From the NCBI RefSeq assembly GCF_004682015.1, contig NZ_SMLM01000001.1:2232001-2296000 (forward strand): a DNA stretch of 64,000 bases, written 5' to 3'. This stretch comes from Ramlibacter henchirensis (GTDB taxonomy: Bacteria > Pseudomonadota > Gammaproteobacteria > Burkholderiales > Burkholderiaceae_C). Shown here one piece after another: positions 18,030 to 24,715 of the stretch (position 1 is the first letter of the stretch; the number at the start of each line of letters is the position of its first letter). Made by a program: the position numbers and the translations under genes. The notes under the pieces are model-generated. The model did no database searches. It worked only from the letters and a program-made list of their open reading frames with translations, and was not told the DNA's origin.

Positions 18030-19235
18030 TCACCAACTCGCCGCCATCGAATCCGCCGAGAACCGCGGATCGCGCGTGATGGAGCCCAGGTCCACGAACT
18101 CCATCTGCGACAGCGGGATGTTGCGCAGCTCGCCGAACAGGCTGCTGCCCCAGGCGGTGTTCGGCTCGCCCTGCACATAGAAGTCCTGGCCGATGTCGGC
18201 CACGTACAGGCCGTAGCGCTTGGCCGCCAAGGCGATGGCCTTGGCGTGCGGCGACCAGCTGTCGGGGATGACGAAGCTGGCCTTGAGCCGCAGCAGCGCA
18301 CCGAAGGGGATCCCGCCGGGCGTGTCGCCGCCGGCGAAGTGGCGCGCGGGCCAGACGAAGCTGCGTGCGATCACCGCGTCCCGGAAGGTCACGCGAAGCG
18401 CGTGGCGGATCTCGCCGCTCGCGGCCTCGGCGGCCTTGGCCAGGAAAGGCGTGATCGGCAGGCCGGCCGCGTCGCCCGCGGTCCAGCTCGACGGGCGCAT
18501 CGCCAGCGACTTCAGGTCCCACGCCGCGCTGGACATCGTGTACCACTGGCCGCCGATCGGATACGTGGCGTAGCCTTCCCAGAGGCGGCAGGCGCCCTGT
18601 TCGACCACCAGCACATGGTGGTCGCCGCAGGTGTTCGGATCGTGGCAGGCGCCGCCTTCGTTCTTCACGTTGGTGCGCGGGAAGGGAAAGCGGCGTTGCG
18701 CGGCCGGCACCGTGCTGCAGCCGCGCTTGAGCGTGTAGCCGCCGGCGCCATCGGCCACCGCACAGTCGCTTTCGTGCGGCCAGCCCACCTGGCTGCTCAC
18801 GCCCGAGGGGCTGAAGTCGTACTGCACCTGCGCCCAGTCCGTCGTGGCCGCCGTGCCGTCGACCACGTTGACGGGCATGCCGAAGTACGAGTCCCGCTGC
18901 GTCGGGTCCTCGTAGCGCCACCAGTCGGCGCGAAACGGTGTCGAGGGGCCGACGGACGCGATCCACGCATCGCTGCTGGGATGCGCCGGGAAGCGGCTGG
19001 TGTCGTCGATGCGGGTGTTGAACACCGCCTGCGGCGGGAACATCTCGCAGGCGCCCAGCTGCGGGCTCGCGCCGGGTGCGCCCGTGGCAGGGTCCGTGCC
19101 CGGCGCGGCGATCGTGCTGCCGGCGGGGATGCCGGCGGCCGTGCCGCCTCCACCGCCGCCGCAAGCGATGAGGGTGGCCACGGCGCCCGCCGTGGCCAGC
19201 AGGGCGATCGCGCCCCTGTGGTTCTTCTTTTTCAT
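18030..19235 (-). CDS. Secreted lipoprotein of unknown function
   Basis: Protein of 401 aa with a lipoprotein signal: MKKKNHRGAIALLATAG, a hydrophobic core, then the lipobox LIACGGGGGG, with the cysteine at about residue 25. A Gly/Ala/Pro-rich linker (to about residue 55) leads to a globular domain containing two cysteine-bearing loops (CHDPNTCGDHH). The C-terminal block AIALAAKRYGLYVADIG, with a following FYVQGEP, resembles a recurring uncharacterised secreted family that I recall from soil bacteria. No catalytic motif is evident. A Shine-Dalgarno GGAGG precedes the ATG. Confidence 0.75.
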   Translation of the reverse strand: MKKKNHRGAIALLATAGAVATLIACGGGGGGTAAGIPAGSTIAAPGTDPATGAPGASPQLGACEMFPPQAVFNTRIDDTSRFPAHPSSDAWIASVGPSTPFRADWWRYEDPTQRDSYFGMPVNVVDGTAATTDWAQVQYDFSPSGVSSQVGWPHESDCAVADGAGGYTLKRGCSTVPAAQRRFPFPRTNVKNEGGACHDPNTCGDHHVLVVEQGACRLWEGYATYPIGGQWYTMSSAAWDLKSLAMRPSSWTAGDAAGLPITPFLAKAAEAASGEIRHALRVTFRDAVIARSFVWPARHFAGGDTPGGIPFGALLRLKASFVIPDSWSPHAKAIALAAKRYGLYVADIGQDFYVQGEPNTAWGSSLFGELRNIPLSQMEFVDLGSITRDPRFSADSMAASW

Positions 19236-19360
19236 CTTTCCTCCAGGCTCAGCAATTCGCTGACCCGCATCGTCTGCGGCGGCCGCGGCTTACAACCGTG
19301 TCGAGGTGAAAAGATGAGGTTGGGGTTCTTACAGCTGAGCCAGCGCTCGCGCGCAACTGT

Positions 19361-19846
19361 TCACGGCGCGAGCCAGCCAGGGAGGGTTCGCTCCAACGCG
19401 GCCCTCATGCGGCGCGCGTGCGAGCCGAGCCAGTAGATGCGTCCGCAGCCCGGACACTGGCGCGCCGGGCCGGGGAGATCGCGCACGTCGGGCGGCAGCA
19501 GCACCTCGCGCTGCGCCGGCGAGAGGGGATCGGGAAGCGGGGAATTGCACACCGTGCAGCGCGTGAACAGCTCGCGCGGCGGCTCGAGCTGCAGCGACAG
19601 CACGACGTCACGCAGCTGCTCGAGCGGTTCATCGCTTCGCACCTCGAGCGAGCGATGCGGCTTGAGCTCGCGCAGCAGGTGCCGGTCGCGCGTGAGCAGG
19701 ATGCGGCGCTGCTCGTTGGCGCGGAACACCAGCTCGGGATCGTCCAGTTCCGGATCGAGCGTGGTGTCCCAGCCCAGCACGCGCAGCCAGCGCGCCAGGC
19801 GCGCGAGCATGGCGTCGGCGGCGAACCGCGGCGCCGCGCCGTCCAT
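19361..19846 (-). CDS. Mut7-C RNase domain protein
   Basis: Small PIN-like protein (161 aa) with a Mut7-C domain. The conserved acidic block is FAADAMLARLARWLRVLGWD, followed by RILLTRDRHLL. A C-terminal zinc ribbon has CTVCNSPL and CPGCGRIYW. The domain is predicted to be an RNase; targets are unknown. It begins 8 bases after the stop of the binding-protein gene, so it is probably the last gene of the tartrate dehydrogenase operon, although no functional link is obvious. Confidence 0.82.
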   Translation of the reverse strand: MDGAAPRFAADAMLARLARWLRVLGWDTTLDPELDDPELVFRANEQRRILLTRDRHLLRELKPHRSLEVRSDEPLEQLRDVVLSLQLEPPRELFTRCTVCNSPLPDPLSPAQREVLLPPDVRDLPGPARQCPGCGRIYWLGSHARRMRAALERTLPGWLAP

Positions 19847-19854
19847 GCACGCCC

Positions 19855-20808
19855 CTACTTCTTGCCCAGGTTCAGGCGGCTCGCGCCCTCGGTGTAGAGC
19901 CTGGTCTTGTCGGCCATGAAGGCATCCATCTGCTCGACGCCGACGTTCACCAGCTCGAACCCGGACTTGGAGGCGAGCTCCTTCATCTCCGGGTCGTTGT
20001 TCAGCGCCATCCACAGGTCGGAGAGGCGCTTGCGCGCTTCCGGCGGCGTGGACTTGGGCACGCCGATGCCGCGGTACGCGCCGTCGACCCAGTCGACGCC
20101 CAGTTCCTTGAACGTGGGCACGTCCGGCATGGCGGGATGGCGCTTTTCCATCGCCACCGCGAGCGGGCGCACGCGGCCCTTGTTGGCGATGGCGAAGGGC
20201 ACGTAGGTCATCGCACCATCGACCTGCGAGCCAAGGACGGAGCTGGCCATGTCGCCCGTGCCCTTGAAGGGCACGTACTGGGTCTTCACGCCGAAGGCCG
20301 CGTTCATGCGCTCATGGGCCGCATGGTTGGCCGAGTTCAGGCCCGAGCCGCCCAGGTTGAGCTTGCCGGGATTGGCCTTGGCCGCGCGGACGAAGTCCTG
20401 GAAGTTCTTGATCGTGCTCGACTCGGGCACGACCAGGATGTCGGGCGTGAAGTGGAACCAGAACACCGGCGTGACGTCCTGCGTCTTGTACTGCACCGTG
20501 CCCTCGATCGGCTGGAACACGATGTGCGGCAGGTTGACGCCGACGACGTTCAGGCCGTCGGCGGGCAGCTGGTTCATCTGCGTCCACATCAGCGCGCCGC
20601 CCGCGCCGGCCTTGTACTGGATGATGGTTTCGATGGCCGGGCAGCGCTTCTTGAGCACCACCTGCTGGTGGCGCGCCGACAGGTCCGATTCGCCGCCGGG
20701 CGGGAAGGCCTGCCAGTACATCACGTTCTTGTCGGGGCAGGCGGGCGCTTGCGCCAGGGCCAGCGGGGCGGCCAGTGCGAGGCCCAGCGCGGTGATCCAG
20801 TGTTTCAT
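19855..20808 (-). CDS. Bug/TctC-family periplasmic binding protein
   Basis: Tripartite tricarboxylate transporter substrate-binding protein (317 aa) with an N-terminal signal peptide (ITALGLALAAPLALAQA). Typical blocks are ALMWTQMNQLPADGLNV, LNLGGSGLNSANH and GDMASSVLGSQVDGAMTY. The second position of the usual PNKP motif is changed (CPDKNVMYWQAFPPGGESD). Bug proteins bind carboxylates such as tartrate or malate. Its gene lies 57 bases after a tartrate/D-malate dehydrogenase gene, so a dicarboxylate ligand is likely. No membrane TctA/TctB genes are nearby. The RBS is AAGGAG. Confidence 0.87.
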   Translation of the reverse strand: MKHWITALGLALAAPLALAQAPACPDKNVMYWQAFPPGGESDLSARHQQVVLKKRCPAIETIIQYKAGAGGALMWTQMNQLPADGLNVVGVNLPHIVFQPIEGTVQYKTQDVTPVFWFHFTPDILVVPESSTIKNFQDFVRAAKANPGKLNLGGSGLNSANHAAHERMNAAFGVKTQYVPFKGTGDMASSVLGSQVDGAMTYVPFAIANKGRVRPLAVAMEKRHPAMPDVPTFKELGVDWVDGAYRGIGVPKSTPPEARKRLSDLWMALNNDPEMKELASKSGFELVNVGVEQMDAFMADKTRLYTEGASRLNLGKK

Positions 20809-20865
20809 GCTTGTCTCCTTGAGTTGCTGTTCGTTGGCATGCGAACCGAGGGTTGTCGCAGGTAT

Positions 20866-21936
20866 TCAGCCGGCGAGCAATCGGTGGCACACCGCATCGG
20901 TGACCTGCGCGGTGCCGGCGCTGCCGCCGAGGTCGCGCGTGTGCAGCTTCGGATCGGCGGTAATGCTTTCGATGGCCTTCATCAGGCGCTGCGCCGCGGG
21001 CTTCTCGCCGATGTGCTCCAGCAGCATCACGCAGCTCCAGAAGGTGCCCACCGGGTTGGCCAGCCCCTTGCCCATGATGTCGAACGCCGAGCCGTGGATG
21101 GGCTCGAACATGCTGGGGTAGCGGCGTTCCGGATCGATGTTGCCGGTGGGGGCGATGCCCAGGCTGCCGGCCAGCGCGGCCGCGAGGTCGCTGAGGATGT
21201 CGGCGTGCAGGTTGGTGGCCACCAGCGTGTCCAGCGTTGCGGGCCGGTTGACCATGCGCGCGGTGCACGCGTCCACGAGTTCCTTGTCCCACTTCACGTC
21301 GGGGAACTCCTTCGCAACCGCGACGGCGATCTCGTCCCACATCACCATCGCATGGCGCTGCGCGTTGGACTTGGTCACCACGGTGAGCTGCTTGCGCGGG
21401 CGCGACTGCGCCAGGCGGAAGGCGAAACGCATGATGCGTTCGACGCCGGCGCGGGTCATCATGCTCACGTCGGTGGCCACCTCGATCGGATGGCCCTGGT
21501 GCGCGCGGCCGCCGACGCCCGCGTATTCGCCCTCGGAGTTCTCGCGCACGATCACCCAGTCCAGGTCCTTCGGCGTGCAGCGCTTCAGGGGCGCGTCGAT
21601 ACCGGGGAGGATGCGCGTCGGCCGCACGTTGGCGTACTGGTCGAAGCCCTGGCAGATCTTCAGCCGCAGGCCCCACAGCGTGACGTGGTCCGGGATCCCG
21701 GGGTCGCCCGCCGAGCCGAAAAGGATGGCGTCGAAGCCGCGCAGCTGCTCGAGCCCGTCGGCGGGCATCATCTCGCCGCGCTCGCGGTACCAGTCGCCGC
21801 CCCAGCCGAAGCTCTGGAATTCGAACCGCAGTCCGTCCTGCGACTTCGCCAGCGCCTGCAGGACCTGCTGGCCTGCGGGGATCACTTCCTTGCCGATGCC
21901 GTCGCCGGGGATGCAGGCGATGCGGTGTGTCTTCAT
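20866..21936 (-). CDS. ttuC: Tartrate dehydrogenase/decarboxylase or D-malate dehydrogenase
   Basis: NAD-dependent beta-decarboxylating dehydrogenase (356 aa) related to isopropylmalate dehydrogenase. Blocks are IPGDGIGKEVIPAG, VIVRENSEGEYAGVGGR (substrate arginine and phosphate-independent loop typical of the TtuC/DmlA group), TKSNAQRH, the metal aspartates in NLHADILSDLAAALAG, and EPIHGSAFDI. It oxidises tartrate or D-malate, giving oxaloglycolate or pyruvate. RBS CAAGGAGCG. A symmetric dyad at 22007-22030, about 75 bases upstream, suits a LysR activator site. Confidence 0.9.
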   Translation of the reverse strand: MKTHRIACIPGDGIGKEVIPAGQQVLQALAKSQDGLRFEFQSFGWGGDWYRERGEMMPADGLEQLRGFDAILFGSAGDPGIPDHVTLWGLRLKICQGFDQYANVRPTRILPGIDAPLKRCTPKDLDWVIVRENSEGEYAGVGGRAHQGHPIEVATDVSMMTRAGVERIMRFAFRLAQSRPRKQLTVVTKSNAQRHAMVMWDEIAVAVAKEFPDVKWDKELVDACTARMVNRPATLDTLVATNLHADILSDLAAALAGSLGIAPTGNIDPERRYPSMFEPIHGSAFDIMGKGLANPVGTFWSCVMLLEHIGEKPAAQRLMKAIESITADPKLHTRDLGGSAGTAQVTDAVCHRLLAG

Positions 21937-22006
21937 GGTCGCTCCTTGGGAATGCGACCGATCATCGGTGCTGCGGACTTGGGCGCGCCGGCCGCGCCCT
22001 CAAGCC

Positions 22007-22030
22007 ATCGTTCACCGCCGGGTGAACAAT
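22007..22030. promoter_or_regulatory. 24-bp dyad, possible LysR-type operator for ttuC
   Basis: GTTCACC (22010-22016), loop GCCG, GGTGAAC (22021-22027), with flanking ATC and AAT extending the symmetry with one mismatch. The T-N11-A form within TTCACC...GGTGAA fits LysR-type sites. It lies 71-94 bases upstream of the ttuC ATG, the usual activation-site distance, but also just past the stop of the TIR-like gene, where the hairpin could act at RNA level instead. Confidence 0.5.
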
Positions 22031-22037
22031 CGGCGGC

Positions 22038-23300
22038 TCAGACGGCCTTGTTCATGTCGACTTCGATGCCGGCCTTGCGCATCTCGCGCGCCAGCAGCAG
22101 GCGCCACAGCTCGGCATCGTCGCGCGTGTGGACCTGCACCAGGCCTTCCAGCTCGGGCGCGAGCGCGGCCTTGCCGCTGACCAGGAAGCAGACCTTGCGG
22201 CGCGACAGCAGGCCGAACAGGAAACCGATCTCCATCAGCGTCTGCGGACGCAGGCCGGCGCCGCCGGAGGCGGGAGCGAGGTCGGCGGCGGGCACCAGCA
22301 CGATGGCGTAGTCGGCCCCGCGCACGCCCTCGAGGCGCTCGAGGAAGGTGCTGTCGCCGCCGGCCGCGCCGGCGCCGAGCGGCGCTGCTTCCAGCCCGAG
22401 CTGCTGGACGAAGGAGGCGACCGAACGCGTGGCGGCGTCGTTCGCGTCACCCACGATCGCGACGCGCCGGCCGCCGCTGGCCGAGGGCGTGGTGGAGGTG
22501 GAGGCAGGTGCGGAGGCAGTCGTCGTCATGGGCGGTCGGGTCGGGGCGGGCGTGGGGGCGGGTGTCGGGGCAGGCGCCGGCGCGCGAGTCGGCGCGGGTG
22601 TCGGCGAAGGCATCGGGGCCCGCGTGGGCGCAGGCGTCGGCGCGGGTGTTGGCGCGCGTGTAGGTGCGGGCGTCGGCGCCGGAGTAGGAGCAGGCGTAGG
22701 CGCAGGGGTGGGCCGGGGAGTCGGCGCAGGGGTCGGAGCAGGTGTCGGCGCCGGCGTTGGCACCGGGGTCGGAGCCGGCGTCGGTGCGGGAGTCGGTGCC
22801 GGCGTCGGTGCGGGAGTCGGTGCCGGCGTGGGAGCGGGTGTCGGTGCCGGCGTGGGCGCCGGCGCAGGAGCCGCCTTCGGCGCGTGCGACGATTTGCCCG
22901 AGCCCTTGGCCGGTGGCGGCGCGGGCGGCCTGGTCCCCGCCTCCAGTCTCTGCGCCAGCACCTTCATCGCAGAGTTGATGCTGCCGACCGCCTTGTTGAT
23001 GCCCGCCTTGATGCCGTCGCGCAGTTCCTCGTCGGTGTAGCGGTCGCCGAAGGTGGATTCCATCTCGTCATAGAGAGGACCGACCTTGAGCTCCTTGTAC
23101 TCGGGCGTGCCGCTGCCCAGCACTTCGGCCAGCACGTTGTTGATGCGGTTCTGCAGCCCGTCGATGCGCGAGTCCCAGCGGTCCTGCAGGCCCGAGAGGT
23201 CGAACCGGCGCACCTCCTGGACGAGCCGTTCCAGCCGTTCGATCGCGGCTTCGATCTCGGCGGCGCCGTGGTTGCGCGAGGAGGAGTTGCCGTGGGACAT
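22038..23300 (-). CDS. TIR-like nucleotide-binding protein with Pro-Ala-Pro-Thr linker
   Basis: Protein of 420 aa in three parts. Residues 14-122 are helical and charged ([20 protein letters not shown], then [20 protein letters not shown]) and resemble the N-terminal domain often found on TIR-like (PF10137) proteins. Residues about 145-257 are a (P-A-P-T)n linker. Residues 274-420 are a TIR-like fold: [25 protein letters not shown], then [20 protein letters not shown] with the putative catalytic Glu357, ending [17 protein letters not shown]. This family cleaves NAD or binds nucleotide signals in phage defence; activity here is inferred. The ATG at 23300 is chosen; a GTG at 23330 is possible. 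No partner defence gene is adjacent. Confidence 0.8.
   Translation of the reverse strand: MSHGNSSSRNHGAAEIEAAIERLERLVQEVRRFDLSGLQDRWDSRIDGLQNRINNVLAEVLGSGTPEYKELKVGPLYDEMESTFGDRYTDEELRDGIKAGINKAVGSINSAMKVLAQRLEAGTRPPAPPPAKGSGKSSHAPKAAPAPAPTPAPTPAPTPAPTPAPTPAPTPAPTPAPTPVPTPAPTPAPTPAPTPRPTPAPTPAPTPAPTPAPTRAPTPAPTPAPTRAPMPSPTPAPTRAPAPAPTPAPTPAPTRPPMTTTASAPASTSTTPSASGGRRVAIVGDANDAATRSVASFVQQLGLEAAPLGAGAAGGDSTFLERLEGVRGADYAIVLVPAADLAPASGGAGLRPQTLMEIGFLFGLLSRRKVCFLVSGKAALAPELEGLVQVHTRDDAELWRLLLAREMRKAGIEVDMNKAV
22530..22868. repeat. In-frame tandem repeat encoding the Pro-Ala-Pro-Thr linker
   Basis: About 340 bases made of imperfect 6- and 12-base units (plus-strand form GGCGTCGGTGCC and variants GTCGGTGCGGGA, GTGGGCGCC). 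Read on the minus strand these give alternating Pro-Ala-Pro-Thr with rare Val, Arg, Met or Ser replacements. Synonymous drift between units argues against very recent expansion, but unit length would allow in-frame gain or loss by slippage. Confidence 0.9.
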
Positions 23301-23361
23301 GCGTGGCGGATGGGCTGGAGGAGCCGCCACTTTAACCCGTCCGGTTGAGCAGAATCACCCC

Positions 23362-24276
23362 ATGTCCACGCCCGCCGCCTCCGCCGAGATGCAGTTCTTC
23401 AGCCTGCTGGTGCGCAGCGGCAGCCTCTCGGCGGCTGCGCGCGAGTTGCAGGTCACCACGCCGGCGATCAGCAAGCGCCTCTCCTTGCTGGAGCAGCACC
23501 TGGGCGTGCGCCTCCTGCGGCGCACGACACGCCGCATGGCGCTCACGGCGGAAGGCGAGGCCTACCTCGCCGACGCGCGCCGCATCCTGGCCGAGATCGA
23601 TGCGCTGGAACAACGCCTGCTCGGCGCCACCGAGCAGCCCGCCGGCCTGCTGCGCGTGAATGCGACGCTCGGCTTCGGCCGCATGCACATCGCGCCGCTG
23701 ATCTCCAGCTTCGTGCGCGAGCATCCCGGCGTGCAGGTGCAGCTGCAGCTTTCCGCCAGCCCGCCGCCGATGACGCAGGATGCATTCGACGTCTGCGTGC
23801 GCTTCGGCGAGCCGCCCGATGCGCGCGTCATCGCCCGCCTGCTCGCGCCCAACCGGCGATTGCTGTGCGCCTCGCCCGGCTACCTGGCCCGCCGCGGCAT
23901 ACCGAAGACCCCGGGCGATCTCGCGCGGCACGACACCATCGCGATCCGCCAGGGCGACGACGCCTACGGTGTGTGGCGCCTGCGCTCGGGCAAGCGCACC
24001 GAGACGGTCAAAGTGCAAGGGACGCTGAGCAGCAACGACGGCGAGATCGCCGTGCAGTGGGCGCTGGCCGGCCACGGCATCGTGATGCGCGCGGAGTGGG
24101 ACGTCGCGCGGTACCTGCGCAGCGGAAGGCTGCGCGAGGTGCTGCCCCACTGGCAGACGCCGCCGGCGGATGTGTATGCGGTCTATCCGGTCCAGCTGCA
24201 GACGGCGGCGCGCGTCAGGGCGTTCGTCGACCACCTCGCGGCCCAGTTCGCGAAGGGTGCGGACGCGGCGCCCTGA
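23362..24276 (+). CDS. LysR-family transcriptional regulator
   Basis: LysR regulator (304 aa) with an N-terminal winged HTH (AEMQFFSLLVRSGSLSAAAR, VTTPAISKRLSLLEQHLG, RLLRRTTRRMALT) and a C-terminal substrate-binding domain beginning GLLRVNATLGFGR. Related regulators control tartrate and dicarboxylate genes. It points away from the ttuC operon, which would be its natural target, but the TIR-like gene lies between them. The ATG at 23362 begins at the conserved N-terminus; longer frames run antisense through the TIR-like gene. Confidence 0.88.
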   Translation: MSTPAASAEMQFFSLLVRSGSLSAAARELQVTTPAISKRLSLLEQHLGVRLLRRTTRRMALTAEGEAYLADARRILAEIDALEQRLLGATEQPAGLLRVNATLGFGRMHIAPLISSFVREHPGVQVQLQLSASPPPMTQDAFDVCVRFGEPPDARVIARLLAPNRRLLCASPGYLARRGIPKTPGDLARHDTIAIRQGDDAYGVWRLRSGKRTETVKVQGTLSSNDGEIAVQWALAGHGIVMRAEWDVARYLRSGRLREVLPHWQTPPADVYAVYPVQLQTAARVRAFVDHLAAQFAKGADAAP

Positions 24277-24326
24277 GCCGCGCGGCGGAGCGACAATGCC
24301 CGCCCCAAGCCAAACCGGAGGTGAAC

Positions 24327-24710
24327 ATGGGTGTCACCGTTGCAGACCTGCAGGCCTTCGCCGATGCGTTCAACCGCCACGATGCCGAGGCGATCGTGGG
24401 CTTCATGACAGACGACTGCGTGTTCGAAGCCTCGGCCGGAGCGGACGTTTGCGGAACGCGGTACGTGGGCAAGCAGGCCGTCAAGGCCGGCTTCACCGAC
24501 GTCTGGACCACCTATCCCGACGCGCGCTGGAGCGCACCGCGCCATTTCGTCGCCGGCGACCGCGGCGTGTCCGAATGGACCTTCAGCGGCACGCGCGAGG
24601 ACGGCACCCGCGTCGAGGTCAACGGCTGCGACGTGTTCACCTTCCGCGACGGAAAGATCGCGGTCAAGAACTCGTTCCGCAAGAACCGTCCGCTGCTTCC
24701 CGCGAAGTAA
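24327..24710 (+). CDS. SnoaL-like/NTF2-fold protein
   Basis: Small NTF2-like protein (127 aa) of the SnoaL polyketide-cyclase/ketosteroid-isomerase-like group: LQAFADAFNRHDAEAIVGFM at the start, DDCVFEAS, then VNGCDVFTFRDGKIAVKNSF at the end. Such proteins bind small hydrophobic ligands or act as isomerases or dehydratases; the role here is unknown. A clear Shine-Dalgarno GGAGG lies 5 bases before the ATG. It is 50 bases downstream of the lysR gene and converges with the FG-GAP gene, ending 5 bases from it. Confidence 0.8.
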   Translation: MGVTVADLQAFADAFNRHDAEAIVGFMTDDCVFEASAGADVCGTRYVGKQAVKAGFTDVWTTYPDARWSAPRHFVAGDRGVSEWTFSGTREDGTRVEVNGCDVFTFRDGKIAVKNSFRKNRPLLPAK

Positions 24711-24715
24711 CGCAC

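Noticed and set aside
20137..22311. Plus-strand 724-codon frame across the ttuC operon
   Set aside because: Antisense shadow; the opposite strand has complete, well-conserved genes with good ribosome sites.
22530..22868. Regularly spaced repeats resembling a CRISPR array
   Set aside because: Units are 6-12 bases, contiguous and in frame, with no unique spacers and no cas genes; they encode a protein linker.
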